Shown here piece by piece: positions 16,396 through 29,649 of a stretch of DNA of 64,000 nt (positions are counted from its first letter, which is position 1; the number at the start of each line of letters is the position of its first letter). The notes beneath the pieces are model-generated. The model did no database searches and was not told the origin of the DNA. It was given only the letters and a program-made list of their open reading frames with translations. Both the position numbers and the translations under genes were made by a program. Source of the stretch: Candolleomyces eurysporus (Eukaryota > Basidiomycota > Agaricomycetes > Agaricales > Psathyrellaceae); NCBI GenBank assembly GCA_027579435.1, contig JANBPK010000776.1:1-64000 (forward strand), read 5' to 3'.

Positions 16396-18532
16396 TCAAA
16401 GCATCAGCTGCTCATCTCCTTCAGAAAGGGAAAGGTTTGCCTGCTCACCATCGTCTGCTGGTAGATATGTAATAAAAGGCTGTGACTCGCTTTTCAAGTT
16501 CCCCCCCAGTATGACCCATCTTCTGTAGGCAAGATCGCGAACGAAATAAGGGCGCCACTTGTCCCTAAGAACTTGAAACCTCGCCAGAAGTTGATCGTCT
16601 ACATCGGAGGTGGACGATGAATTTTGGATCGAGTTATTGGTAGCATGCCAGTCTAAGAGAAAAGCAATATTGTATTTCTGTTCCCGGCGCCCCACAGATA
16701 CAGTAATATTCGCCATTGATTAGCATGAAGTCTCGAAATATGAAGGAACGTGCGGTGAACGTACATGGAGGAGCAGCAAATCAAATTCCTGTATTTGAAA
16801 CGCTTCCATAATCTCCAAGAGAGCCTGTATTTCTCCACTGTCAGGCCCGGGCACAAATTCGCAGGTTTGGATTGAAGACCATCCGCGCCACTTGTTGGCC
16901 GGCGGCCACAATTTTGTCTGCCAACCCCTAACCATCTCTTCCGATGGCGAAGGGCGTTCAGCCAGTGAGGCTGAGTCCTCGAGACGCTGGTAAATGCCCC
17001 CGCCAAAATGATCCCAAATGGTAATGTGTATGTCGAGCCTTTCTACTCGTTCACGTTGGTTGTGGCCACCCTGTATGTCGATCCTGGAGCTGGCCATCTT
17101 TGTAAAAGCCACACCAGGCAAATGAGAGGCTTCTGAACCTTCGCCATATCCAAAGTCTGGGATTGCGCTGAAATTGCGCAACTTCGGTAATAGCACAGGG
17201 GAATCGCTACCAGCGGCAGGATCAAATGTTAGCCTTCGAAAGACTTCTGCAGGGATGGCACCGGGGAAGTAAAAGGACTCTAAATTCGGGGAGGCCTCGA
17301 AGATCTGGACGAGGAGGCCTGCATCGGTGATTTTAAGAACCTCTAAGTAGAATAAAAGTTTCTTGAGGGAACAACATGAGCGTTGTACCAATCCATGAAC
17401 GAAGGCGAGAAAGGGCCACTCTACGTCCCCGCTATCGATGACTAATTCCGAAAGATTGGGCAGGACGAGATGAACTGTCAAGAGCGGAAAGATGTTGTCA
17501 GAGTCGTCTCCCCAGGGCGGGTGGATGTGCCAGTAGGAAATTTGGAGCCGCGTGATGGAAGGGTGGCCAGGCGCGATACTGTGTAAGTAACGATCGTAAT
17601 ACAAATCCACGTAACATCCGACACCCCCATCGCCAAGGGTCTTAATACGGTTGTTGCAAACTCGACCTTCAGTGGATTCGCTATATGCCTTGACCTGCCC
17701 CCACGGTATCTTGACAGATCGGAAGAAATTTTCAGGCCACCGTCCGAAGAAGGACCCGTGTTGGTAGACAACACCTACGTATCGAAGCTTGGGACAGTCC
17801 AGCAAATAATCGATGCTACAGACGGTGTCTCCGGGGTTGCACTTCAAGTGAAGGGTGATGTTTCGTAACTGAGGAAGGTTATCGGAGAGTTGAGTTGTGT
17901 CCTGAAGAACGGGACGTGGAAGATCGTAGATGGTGACATCTTGCCACCTACGGCAGTGAGAGACCAGGAGGGAAAACATCCGCTTCGTGCTCTCCTCGTC
18001 GGTGATCGTCAATTCGAAGGTAATGGGATGGTCGCCAGATCGCTTGAGGTAGCGCTCTATGGCAGATTCTCTGGCCCGCAAAGCTGTTGTTGGCGGAGCA
18101 GGTGAAGATCTGTCGATATAGGTTGGTAGATTGCTCCATAATCGAGGTGAGGAAAGCGCAATCGACCTCCATCGGTGGCATGTTTCAGTCAAACGGCCTA
18201 ACGATATGTGCCGATGAACCTGACTATCGCCGGCGGAAATGGGGGGGAGTGTTCAGGCCATGATAAAAAACTACTTCTAGGACCTCATCCGGGAAGCTTC
18301 TGGGACCAAAGACGAGGTTGCGGTGTTGATGCAGGTGCCCTCTCACAAAAGTCGACCTCTCGTCCAGCGGGCCCGTTCCAGACGATTGATTCAGATCTTG
18401 GCATTGCGCTTGAGAACCACGGATCGCGTTGATAATTGCTGTTCTTTCAGCTTCAGTTGGGAGGTCATTGCACTCCAAAAGTCGGGGAACTGGGGGCGAA
18501 AGCTGCCACTTCCAGTCCTCACCCACATTCAA
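16396..18532 (-). CDS. F-box/LRR protein, one homopolymer frameshift
   Basis: The N-terminus begins WKWQLSPPVPRLLECNDLP, a common leader of Agaricomycete F-box proteins. The F-box follows: FPDEVLEVVFYHGLN, then CHRWRSIALSSPRLW. These two halves lie in different frames, joined across a run of seven G (18241-18247, seven C on the coding strand). With six, the frame is continuous. Since other homopolymers here look unreliable, this is probably an assembly error. About 450 residues of irregular LRRs follow (LPQLRNITLHLKC, LPNLSELVIDSG, SPNLESFYF, LPKLRNFS). A final intron (donor at about 16767, acceptor near 16681) joins a short last exon ending at 16396. There is no in-frame ATG in the first exon, so the start is uncertain. 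Converges on the Prp43 gene with a 200-bp gap. Confidence 0.75.
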
Positions 18533-18916
18533 TCGAAAACCTGAGTGCTCATATATTCAATAGAATTCCAAAGGAAATCGGGCATGGAACCTACTAGTGT
18601 CCGACGATGTCATCCTGGCTAGCTGTGGGGGTAGAGTTGAACGTTGAATGTTGGAGATGAAAGTTTCGTGTCGTTGATGACCGCGTGATTTGAATAGGCT
18701 ACTGAAAGTTTGCACAATTGGCACACTACGTAAAACGACACAATCGTGCCCCGAGACATTCGACAAGGCTCGATAGTCATCTGGTCGCATCATATATTCA
18801 TGAGTCTCATCGTCATCGATTACAGAGTAAAATACATAGAGAAGAGAGTACAGGACAAGAAAAACCAAATAGAAACGGAGGAAGAAGGAAGACGAGATCC
18901 GAATGCCGGAATTCGT

Positions 18917-21310
18917 TCACCGTCTGTCGGTTTTCCCACCCTTGCGCTTTCCAGAAAAGAGATGTTTTGGCTGGATGCAGTACAGAAACATTTAGTACAT
19001 ACCCAAGCAAAGGATGCGAGAAAAGGAAAGATGAACGCACCATCTTGACCTTAATGGCACGATCGGATTCACCGGCCTTCGCCAGCATGTTCCGTGGCCG
19101 TTGGGCGAGATTGCGCATTTTGATAGCTTTCGAGTATTGCTGTAGCAAGAGTATAAGAAACCGTCGACTCAGAATGTGCATGATAGCAAAACATACCCGC
19201 TCGTCCTTGAGACCAGCCATCTGCCTATCGGACGCAGGAACACGCTTGGAAACCACCCCTCCTGAAACGGTCTTGCGCTTCTTCGCGGCCTTGACCTCTC
19301 CATCAACATCCATATCCTCATCCTCATAATCATCGCTATCCTCATCCTCGTCCTCGTCCATAGCCATCTCCTCATCCTCACGCTGCCTCTTCCGCTTCGC
19401 ACCCTGAATCTTCGCAAGCATCTCCGCGCGTTCCTGAATACGACTAGGATCATATCCAGCCTTCGTGAGTTCCTCCGTGAGCTCCGAGAGTGTTCGCAGA
19501 CCAGCCGTGCGAGGCAGTTTCGCAGCGTTCTTGGTAGCCTTCTTCCCGCTCTGAGCAAGGATTTTGTGGTGGTTACGTTGAACCATTTCAGCAGCTTCGC
19601 GTTCGTCGTCAGAGTCGAACATCTCTCCTTCGCTGTCGTAGAACCCTTCCGCCTCCAGCCGCTCCTCTTCGCGTTCCAAGGCTTCGAGCTTCTCCTCAAT
19701 GTCGGGATCGATGAAATCGGCGATGTTCTTGCCGTTCATGATTTCGGGGATGACGTCGAACTTCCATTCAGGGTTCTCAAGAATGTAATCCTCTGGATAA
19801 GATATGATCAGTAAGGGAAGCGGAAAGGAGTAAGGAGACGACGTACTCTTGAGGTTGATGTTATAGACACCCGCCCCACCCTGCTCGGCCTCCTCATCCC
19901 TAAGCAACCTAGGCCTATCGAGATCCCCCTTATCATATTTCTTCTTATTCTTGACACTCTCGGGAATGAAAGGCGCTCGAACGATGTCGTCGCGAGGTTT
20001 AGGCTGGGCGACATGGATACGGTTAACAATTGAGTTGATTTTGCTTCCCTTCATCTTCGTATCGACTCGGTGCGCGAGGAGAGCATCGCAAGCCTTGTTC
20101 TTAAGCTCCATAACGCCTTCCTCCGAGTAGCAAGACACTTGAGCGCAGATGACGCCTTCTTGGTCGATGATCTCTTGGACGAGGGCACGGGAATCGGGGT
20201 GGAGGTCTTCGAGTTTCATAACGTCGATTTTGTTGATGGCCAACACCGTTGGCTTGTTGGCAAAGAGGGGCTTGATGGAATGGAAGAGTTTGCACTATAC
20301 AAGAGGATTAAGTGAATAGATGAGAAGGTGTACGTCTTTGAAATCATACCTGGGCCTCAACACTGTATCCGCACTGCTCACTGAGATCCATGAAATACAG
20401 AACACAACTCTTCAGGTGAGCGAGAGCTGTGATGCTCTGCATCTCGATGGTGTTCATCTCCTCGAGAGGGTGGTCCAGGACACCCGGCGTATCGATAACC
20501 TGCCATCTCAGGTACTTGTAGTCAAGATGGCCGACGAACAACGATTTGGTGGTGAAGGCGTAAGGTTGGACATCGACGTCGGCGCGGGTAACCTTGTTGA
20601 TGAAAGATGACTTTCCGACATTGGGGTATCCACAGATGAGAAGAGTTCGAGTGTTTGGGTCTATCGCGGGGAGACGAGAAATATGTTGCCTGACTTGCTC
20701 CAGATACGCGAGTGGGTCCTTCTGTCGTCGCATAATTGTCGCCATGCTAGCGGGAATGGCATTTTGAGCTATGAATTATCACGAATGTGACTGATACTCA
20801 CCGGCCAAGAGCAGCCTTTTTCAACTGCTTGCACCGATATAAGCTGTCGCCAAACTTGAGGAGACGGACATAGTCCTTCGCAACATGGTCGATCAAATGT
20901 CTGGCCGTCCTGAGCTGACCCAAAGCCAGCTTGTAGTGGTTTTTGTCGTATAGTACGTTCATGAGCGACGAAAGGAAAGGATGCAGATCCTAAACCATAT
21001 CATCAGCCATTTCTCCAGAAAAAAAGCTGCTCGACGCACATCCAACATGGGGAACTCGCTCAAGATAGCGCCAAGCTTCTCATCAAATGCATCCTGGCAG
21101 AACTTGACTTTTCTCATATAAAAGTTTCGTATACGACTGATCTTGAAGTTTTTATGGATAACCTAGGACTACGATTTCAGTCCATCACCCATCCTAAATG
21201 ACCTCGGAACTCACCGTTGGGGTTTTCCTCTGGGTTTTGGACAAGACAATATCCAAGAAGTCGGCCGCTGTGGGCACCGGGGCAATTGCCTTGAGCCCGC
21301 TGGTCGACAT
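18917..21310 (-). CDS. NOG1: nucleolar GTP-binding protein Nog1
   Basis: Nog1 is an essential Obg-like GTPase of the pre-60S ribosomal particle, acting in the nucleolus and nucleus. The start is the ATG at 21308-21310 ([13 protein letters not shown]). Short N-terminal exons carry [18 protein letters not shown]. The GTPase domain shows the P-loop GYPNVGKSS near 20620, the switch region TTKSLFVG, G3 DTPG, and G4 NKID near 20230. The C-terminal part has [13 protein letters not shown] (G5 region), [17 protein letters not shown], an acidic block near 19310-19370, RIQERAEM, and it ends with the family signature HLFSGKR..GKTDRR in a small last exon (stop at 18917-18919). Length and order match the family. 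Divergent from the F-box gene at 21502, with about 190 bp between the starts. Confidence 0.95.
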
Positions 21311-21501
21311 TTTGAGCTGTGAAGGTGGTGAACTACGAGGAAAGGCTTTCGCTCAATGTACTGCAGCGACCAGGAAATTTCAGATCAGTTCCCACGAGCC
21401 TGCTCGGCCAACGCCGACATGACTGATGGAGCGGGCCGACAGCGCCCCGTGGATGCTGGCGAGCCGGCTTCGACCTTTCCACCTTGGCAGTGAACTAGAC
21501 C

Positions 21502-23572
21502 ATGGAAAGTGGGCCAAGACTCCCAAAGGTTTGGCAACTGGTGCGCCTGTTGAGGAATGCGTCTAAGAGCACTCGAGGTATGCAGTAACTCATCTTGCGA
21601 TTGGCTGCTAACATATCGCTCTAGAGTTGCACGGGATTTGCGCTCTTCCAGATGAGCTCCTGGAAGAGATATTTACCTTGGTTGTGGCAGAGACCAGAGA
21701 TAGTCATGGCGCTTATGCCGCTCTCAAGTCTGTTTGCAGCCAATGGCGCCGTGTCGTTATCTCATCCCCCAACTTCAGGCGCTACATCCTTCCGATACGG
21801 TTATCGAAAGACACGCCCAGGAAGCAGCATCTTAAACTGATGCATCTCGTCAATCTGCATATAAATCGCTCCAAGGACAGCCCAATATCATTTTCACTTT
21901 CCATCTCAGCGGACCTTTGGCCCTCCGACTCGCGCGTAGACCAGATGGTCTCCCTCCTGGTTGCTCATTGCGAACGCTGGAAGGATGTGAAGCTTGAGAC
22001 ATCCACACGACTAATCTCAGCCTTTTACCCTATCCGATCCAGACTGCTGCAACTCTGCAAGATCGATTGGACACTACTCACGGTCCGAATGCCTGGAGCC
22101 TGGGAAGCCCAGGAATTAGACTTATTCTCTTCTGCGCCCAAATTGCACCATGCTTTCTTTTCTCTGAAGGGTCTTGATTGGGATTGCCGCATTGATCTCC
22201 CGTGGCAAAACATGGAAAGGGTCGTCACAGAAAGAGACTTGGCTGTCCATATTGCCGATTGGCACAGCTTCCTCGAGTGGATAGCGACAACTGGCGGGCG
22301 GAAGGCCTATCCGCTGGTTGAGCTTGCGTGCGATGCTGGGACCAGGGACCCACCCGAGGACCTGATAGGTATACCAGTGGAGCTTCCAAAACTCAAGAGA
22401 CTTCACCTACACTTCAGAGAATACGTGCCAACACCCCTCCCCACATACCTTTCCCAATTCACACTTCCAAGCCTGGAGTGCCTCGAAATACGCGGCCGGG
22501 GAATTCGTAGAGTCTACTCCACAATCCTCATCATGCTCCAGGGGTCGGCTTGCTCCCTGAAAAGGCTTGCCCTGCCCGGTTTGGACTGCCATATTGAAGA
22601 ATTCTTCCAAATTCTCCACCACTGTGAACAACTCACCGACCTTGATATCGGGAGTAATCCCCATCTTTCGATGGGACTGTTAAACAGGTTCATTCTCCGA
22701 GACCGCGACATCCACCCTCTGGTGCCCAACTTGCAGACGTTAGCCATCACTATCTGGCTACCAGACAATGAGAAGATCCGATCACTTCAAAAGATCGTCC
22801 GCTCCCGCAGCCCACAACACGACTGCGACGCATATGACCATCCCCGTACACTCCAGAGGGTGTTCGTCTGGTGGCCCGATACAAGTCCCAGAATCCCCTT
22901 TTACCCCGACCTGCCCATAGCCAACCCGCACTTGGACGCAAACGAGCGCGAAAAATTGCACAATCTCGGAACGCAACTCGCAATTTGGAAATCTCGTTCC
23001 TGGCCATCTCGCGAAGATGTGGACAATTGGCGGCTATTGAGTCGTTGTTTCTCTTGGCGGGTATTTGCAGCGATAAGCAGTGCTCTCGATCAGATCGAGA
23101 AGATTCAAGTCAACGACAGAGTCGACTGTTCAGGTCTCTACGTACGTTTCAATCCTCATCTTTTGATCTTTCTGAAGTACAACTCAACGGCGCCATTTTT
23201 AGCTCCCAGGGATCCTCACAGACCTGAGCAAATTCGCTGACTCTCCACGCAAAGTCTTTGGCCTGAAAGGTTACTTTATCTCCCAACTTCAGCAACGCAC
23301 GAAAACCTTGCTGGATGAAAAGTGGAAGCCCGTATTCTTAGAACACCTCGCGCGCAACCCGTGGTCCTACTGGGACTATGACCAGAGTTATTGGGAGCTA
23401 AATGTCAATGCCCGTAAGAACTAGCATTTTTTGCCTTTCCTTTTTGGTTAACGTTGGATTTGTTGTAGGTGACTTGACTGACGAAGAAGCTTGGAACCGG
23501 GTCGTCGGCAGAAAGAGATTCAAGGATGGAGACTCTTACCATTCGTACTGGAAGCATGCCCAACGCTGCTGA
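21502..23572 (+). CDS. F-box/LRR protein
   Basis: Four exons: 21502-21577, 21625-23141, 23203-23413, 23469-23572, with short GT-AG introns (phases 1, 0, 1). The F-box is near the N-terminus (CALPDELLEEIFTLVV ... VCSQWRRVVISSPNF), which should bind Skp1 in an SCF ubiquitin ligase. Irregular LRRs follow (LPSLECLEIRG, CEQLTDLDIGS, VPNLQTLAITIW) and probably select the target. The short first exon (MESGPRLPKVWQLVRLL) is chosen because it joins in frame; a shorter start at about 21559 is possible through another acceptor. The second half of the last large exon and the two small final exons match the layout of the F-box genes at 59.3 and 61.9 kb. The target is unknown. Confidence 0.8.
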
Positions 23573-23696
23573 GGATTGTAACCGCTGTATATTTGGCTTC
23601 GTTCGAGTTCTATTGGCGCCCTATCGATTCAATCTGGACTGCACACTAATGATATGCAGGGTCTGTCGTCCTCAAAGGACGTCAAGGGCCGAGATT

Positions 23697-25899
23697 TCAT
23701 AAATTATGACTGTCCTTCAAATCTTGCAGTAAGCCTTCTGCAGCCGGAGACCGCGGTTCAAAGATACAGTCGAATGGCTCCGGTTTCCTATGAATTGTCA
23801 GTCAATCATGGTGTCAATCCCTTAAGGACGTCAGAGACGCACATTAAAGCGCCACCTGTGAGGCGTGCCTCCATCTTCATCGGATTACCCTGCTCGTCCT
23901 TGGGTGGCAGAATATTGTACACGGCCAAGGTAGACGTTATGACCGAGTAAAGCGTCTCAATGGCTAACAAACGACCGGGACAGATCCTAAGCAATTTCAC
24001 CGTCAGGCCCTGCCACTGATTGGGTAACATGTCGAACGAGCGAAAGAATTTAGAGTGGCTGCACTGACCTTCTTCCGAAGCCGAATGTAGCGAACATAGG
24101 GTCGGGAACGTCAGGATTAATTTTCCCATCTTTGAGGTACCTTTCAGGCTTGAATGTCATTGGGTCTTCGAAAACCTCAGGGTCGTGCAAGAGTCCCCTA
24201 AGCATCAAAGTCAGCAAGCGCTACGTAAGACGGTCTTAAGCTATCAAGCCACAGTATAACTTACCAGGCATTCCCAAATACTACAGTGCCTTTCGGAATT
24301 AAATAGCCATCGTAGATGTCGTCTTTCATGACGAGATGCGGGATGGCTTTATCCGATGCGTGCGTTAATTGTGATAGTCCAAAGTGAATGCATATAACCT
24401 TGAAAACATACCAAGTGGAACCACTTGGTGCCATCTAAGAAGCTCCTTGAGAATGGCGTTCAAGTAGGGAAGCTCAGGCTTATGCGTGAAGTCGGGTATA
24501 ACCCCGTGCCCAACAACACGATCCAGTTCATCTTGGGCAGTCTTCCGAATTTCGGGGTAGACCGCCATAGCCATAAAGAAGGCCATTGCTGCACTGTGGG
24601 TCTAGATAAGGAAAGTCAATGCTCAAAAGGAAGCTATAGCAGTGCTAAAAGGATGCCCACAGTTTCTACAGCGCCTACACAATCAAATCAGAAATGGTCG
24701 ACAACGGGCAATGACGATGGACTCACCGAGATGCGTTTGAGCCGTCACATTCCTAGCAACGATGAGTGCTTCCTCTCGTTCTGCCGTGTCGCCGGCAGGA
24801 AGTCTATCAATGAGAGACGTGGCAATACACTTCTTGGCCTCATGCTTCGCCTGGACAACGCGTTATCAGTGCAAACGTTCCTCGGTTATGATGAGAAAGG
24901 GGAAAGCTTACGTGTGCTTCATAGACTTCTTGGAATGGATCGTTCAGAACACGTCGGGATGCTTCGCGATGCTCGATCGCCCAACGACGAAACCCTGCCC
25001 CAGGCATCCAACTAGGGACGTACTTGAGCACAGGGAGAATCTCCACCCAGAATCGACCGGGCACGCCAGCTGCTTTGAATGCCGCTGCCACCGCGATTAC
25101 GTCTTGAATAAAGGCGTCGCCCGCTGCTTTAAACTCAAATCCATATATAATCTGGATGCCGAGACCTGCTATAGCTCTAGAAAGAGATAGAGTCAGATGG
25201 GTTTTGGGCATGATTGGCAATGGAATGACGCACTCCCTCGTTATTTCATCGAAATTCGGGCTTGGAGCAGAAAGAGCGACCAAGTATCGCTGTATATAGG
25301 TTCTGATAATTGGGAGATAGCGAGGGATTGCGCCGGCGTAGAAATGTTGATGAACGGCTCTCCGATGCTTCCGCCAAAATGGCCCGTAATCGAGGACGGC
25401 GAAGAAATTATCAAATTCCAATCTGCACAGTTGGCGTGGTGCATTGAGCCCAGTTGATGAGGCGGAAGAGAGGAAAGACGAACAATTCGTGCATCATGAC
25501 AGAATGCGGACGGCCAGAATAGATTGCAGACCGTCTCTCTAACAAATCCGTAATCCTCTTCCTTGACGATAGAATCATGATATTTTGTCCAAAGGCGGAG
25601 AAAAACATGATATCCCCTGCGTTCCGCGAGCCATGTGTACTCAGAGAAACGAAGCACCAAGCGAGGAGATCCAAGGACTCACCATATTGCTTCGACAACT
25701 TATAATACCCTTCGTACGGCTTTTCGGAAGGCAGGTCGAGGAGGTTCCCGATGATAGGCCGACCCTTGGGCCCAGGAGGGTAGGGAAGGTTCGAGGGATT
25801 GGTACTTAGCCAACGGCGAGCTAATGAGCGCAGGGCGACTGCGACAGTTACCCCGCCAATCAGCAGAGAAACACCTTTGATAACCTCTTCGTTGGTCAT
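23697..25899 (-). CDS. cytochrome P450, copy 1
   Basis: Membrane-anchored microsomal P450 (heme mono-oxygenase). It has an N-terminal hydrophobic segment ([18 protein letters not shown]), the proline hinge [13 protein letters not shown], a C-helix WRKHRR, an I-helix G-A-V-E-T-T formed across a splice site, ExxR as KELLRW, KPERY, and the heme loop FGFGRR + ICPG split by an intron (24070-23985). The C-terminal exon ([16 protein letters not shown]) ends at TGA 23697-23699. About 10 short exons. The sequence is of the type often labelled O-methylsterigmatocystin oxidoreductase-like (CYP64 clan) in mushrooms; the substrate cannot be told. It is a close paralogue of the gene just upstream of it at 26611-28780, in the same orientation. 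Confidence 0.88.
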
Positions 25900-26610
25900 G
25901 GGGGAAGCGGTAACGGGAAGAAGGGCGAGGAAAGCTGCTCGAGGTTGGACGTTGAGCAGCGAGGCAAATTTTATCTCCAGGAGAACTTCGGTGGGTAGGA
26001 TTAGTAAACCCGTGGATCAGCTCGTGGAATGGAATTTCATTACGATCATCCTTAATTTGTGCTCGCCGGCGACGAGAAGGTTATGCAGCCGATGCTGATG
26101 AGCGTCGCTGACCTGTCAAGGATCTTACGCTGGATTCTGTGTCAAAGAAGTCGAATCCGGCAGTCTTGTAGCTTTGAGAAACCCGTCTACCCGCACCGTT
26201 CAATCACAGAGGTTGATTCAATGAATAGGAGAGACACTGACCGTCACAATCATGCAGGCGACAGCTCCGAGTAGCACTTTGAAACCAGACACAAAAAATC
26301 TTACCTCCTGACGACGGACGGTCAGGGTGCAAAGCTCTTTCTGACAAGAATCAAACTGACGCTGCTTAATTTCCGGAAGGGAGGCATGAGGAAAAGGCGT
26401 GGGTGAGGACCTTGGTGAGGGGTTTACCGTGATCAAGAAGTCTAAAAATAAAAAACCCTTCGTTATTAATTGCAAGCCTACATGTACAAATACCTATCGC
26501 TGCCTGGTAGTAACTTTGTTTGAGCTCCACTGACGCCGGACCAGATTCAAGGTACATCGCTTTCAAGTGGTCCTGAAGGTCTAGAAACGACGACGATTCG
26601 GTCCGAGATT
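25900..26610. other. spacer between the two P450 genes
   Basis: About 710 bp holding the 5' region of P450 copy 1 and the 3' end of copy 2. No gene or repeat seen. Confidence 0.4.
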
Positions 26611-28780
26611 TCATGAATTATGGCTGTCCTTCAATTCCTGCAGGACACTTCCTGCGGCAGAAGACCGCACTTCAAAAATGCAGTCAAATGGTTCCGGTTT
26701 CCTAAATATACCATCAGCCATGGCATTTCTGAGAGCGCGTGAGCGACTTACATCATAGCACCGCCTGCAAGACGTGCCTCAACCTTCACTGGATTACCCT
26801 GCTCATCTTTCGGCGGCAGTATGTTATATATGGCCAAAGTGGACGATATGATGGAGTAGAGCGTCTCAACGGCCAACAAACGGCCGGGACATATTCTGAA
26901 CAGTCGAAAGTCAGGTTCCTTTCCGAGCAGTCCGACTGGACAGAGAAAAGGATTTGGTTGCCTACCTCCTTCCGAATCCAAATGTTGCGATCATAGGGTC
27001 CAGAATATCAGGATTGAGCTTCCCATCTTTGAGGAACCTCTCAGGCTTGAACGCCATTGGATCTTCGAAAACATCAGGATCGTGCATGATTCCCCTAACC
27101 ATACAGGTTCGTAAGCATTGGGCTAGATTAAAGAAGTCAATTGAATGATTCCAGCAAGGACAGCGTACCAGGCATTCCCAAACACTATAGTTCCTTTCGG
27201 AATAAAATAACCATCGTAGACGTCATCTTCTGTGGCGAGATGGGGAATGGCTTGGTGCAAAATATACGTCAGTCGCGATCGAGAGGTATAATCCAAACAC
27301 GTACCAAGTGGAATCACTTGAATCCATCTAAGAAGCTCTTTGAGCAAGGCTTCCAAGTAGGGTAGCTCGGATTTGTGCCCAAAGTCAGGTAAAATTCCGT
27401 GTCCAACCACGCGATCTATTTCATCTTGGGCGGTCTTCTGAACTTCAGGGTAGACTGTCATGGCCAAAAAGAAGGCCATCGCGGCGCTGTGTGTCTGGAT
27501 GAAGGTAAGAAAAGATACGAAAAACGCGGATTCAAAGCGATACGTACGGTATCCACAGCAGCTATGTAATGATAGTGGGTCAACCATGTGACGTTAACGA
27601 AACAGTCAACATACCAAGATGGGTTTGAGTTGACACATTCCTTGCAATAATACGGGCTTCCTCTCGTTCGGCCGTGTCACCGGTTGGGAACCTATCGATG
27701 AGTGAGGTTGCCATACATTTTTTGGCCTCACCCTTCGCCTAAATAGTATATTAGCACGACAAACATGTGGCCAAGATATGGTAGAAACCTACATGGGCTT
27801 CGTAGACCGTTTGGAACGGGTTGTTGAGCACACGTCTGGACGCTTCGCGGCGTTCAATCGCCCAACGACGAAACCCAGCCCCGGGCATCCAACTGGGAAT
27901 GTGCTTGAGCAAAGGAGCATTCTCCACCCAGAATCGACCTGGTACGCCAGCTTCCTTGAAGGCTGATCCTAACGTGATCACGTCTTGAATAAAGTCTCCA
28001 TCTACTGTGCTGGATTCGAAGCCGTATATGATATCAATACCGAGACCCGCTATGGCTCTGAGTGGAATAAATAAAATCAGATAAATCTGTGCGTGTGATT
28101 ATGTGCTGGAAGAGACGTACTCCCTTGCTATTTCGTCGAAATTTGAATTAGGAGCAGCAAGCGAGACCAGATATTTCTGTGTATAGCTTTTGACGACTGG
28201 TAGGTACTGAGGAATGGCGGCGGCATAGAAGTGTTGATGAAAGGCTCTTCTGTGCTTCCTCCAATATGGCCCATAATTGGTGACGGCAAAGAAGTTATCA
28301 AACTCCAATCTGTATTACGATCGGCGTCCTGAGTGAGCGCTGGTCGGGAAAGCTGGGGAAAATCTACGAACAACTCGTGCATCATGACAGAGTGCGGGCG
28401 GCCAGAATATATGTTGGATCGTTTTTCGAGGAGGTCGGTGATCCTCTTCTCCGATGACAGAACCATGATATGTTGCCCAAAGACGGAGAAAAACATAATA
28501 TCCCCTAAGTCACCGCGAGTCGCGTAGCTGAGAATAGAACCATGAAACGAAGTGAGATCGACTCACCATATTGCTTCGATAGCTTGAAATACTCTTCGTA
28601 CGGCTTATCGGAAGGCAGGTCGAAAAGGTTCCCTATGATAGGCCGACCCTTGGGTCCAGGAGGGTAGGGAAGACCAGATGGGTTGGAACGATTCCAACTG
28701 CGAGCTAGGGAGCGCAACGCGACTACGATCGCCACACCGCCAAAAACTGCAGACACGGCTTTGAAAGCGTCGTTGGACAT
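26611..28780 (-). CDS. cytochrome P450, copy 2
   Basis: Same exon layout and order of motifs as copy 1: start at 28778-28780 ([15 protein letters not shown]), membrane anchor, [20 protein letters not shown]-helix A-A-V-D-T-T across a splice site, KELLRW (ExxR), KPERF, FGFGRR + ICPG across an intron (26975-26898), and a final exon ending HNS at TGA 26611-26613. Copies 1 and 2 share long blocks such as VPGRFW and [15 protein letters not shown]. The I-helix acid is Asp here and Glu in copy 1, which may matter for proton delivery. The pair points to a recent tandem duplication followed by divergence. No other biosynthetic genes (terpene synthase, PKS, NRPS) lie nearby, so no metabolite cluster can be claimed. 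Confidence 0.88.
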
Positions 28781-29649
28781 TATGGGCGGGGGAGAAAGCG
28801 GGATGTGTTCGCCTGAAGTCAGCTGTCGAGTTTTAAGATAGCGGCTGACCGCCGCCTACCTATTAGATCCTCACCATTTCACGCAGTGGGAAACTCGTTT
28901 ACGGTAAACCTGTCCGCAAACAGGGAATGGAATTCGAATCTAACCTTATTGATCGGTGTGTGGAAAACGAAAATACCGGAATCCAATGAGAGGCAATGAG
29001 TTCCACCGTCATTGTATTAGAGAATGCAAACGTGAACCTATAAAAGTCAGTACGGAGTTTGCGAGGACCCGTCAGGGCACTCACATGGTACAGGAACGGG
29101 AAGACAGCGGTGTGAGAGAGCCTCGAGTCTGGCCCTTACGTATAAATCCTTCGAAACAGTAAACACCGGCGGGCGAGGCGGACACAGCGGCCCTCCCGGT
29201 TGTAATATCTGTCGTCTGTGGTATTCGTATTCAACTGGAGAGTTGGATTCAGCATAAAATAGGCCTGTGCTTACCTGAAGATAATAGAAAGAGCCGAACC
29301 TATCCAGCAACGCTCACTTTGAAGTCGGGCGAAGGATCATCCAGATGAATATATAGTTAAACAAAACGACGTACAAAGTGTAGGTGTATGTCAAGGTATA
29401 GTACAAGCTACTAGTAAAAACAAAAAAGAAAGACATTTTCGAAAAAGATATCAGACATTATCTGTATATAACAACAAAACCGAGGGACGAGTTGGGGGTG
29501 GTAGGTGGGAGGAGATATGGTCGTAATAGGTGACGCAAGCAACCCAGGCAACATATATACACAGCGAGATAGGAAGTTCGGAAGCAAAAACGGAGGATGC
29601 ATAGGGGACATGACACACCAATTCGGTGACATGATAAGGAGAGAGATGC
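28781..29649. other. intergenic
   Basis: About 870 bp holding the P450 copy 2 promoter side and, near 29400-29650, the probable 3' UTR of the aminopeptidase gene. No gene recognised. Confidence 0.4.

Noticed and set aside
18557..18868. Minus-strand open frame of 103 codons between the F-box gene and Nog1
   Set aside because: Lies in the short spacer, no domain, probably the Nog1 3' UTR side.
23697..28780. Secondary-metabolite gene cluster
   Set aside because: Only two related P450s; no backbone enzyme, transporter or regulator next to them.
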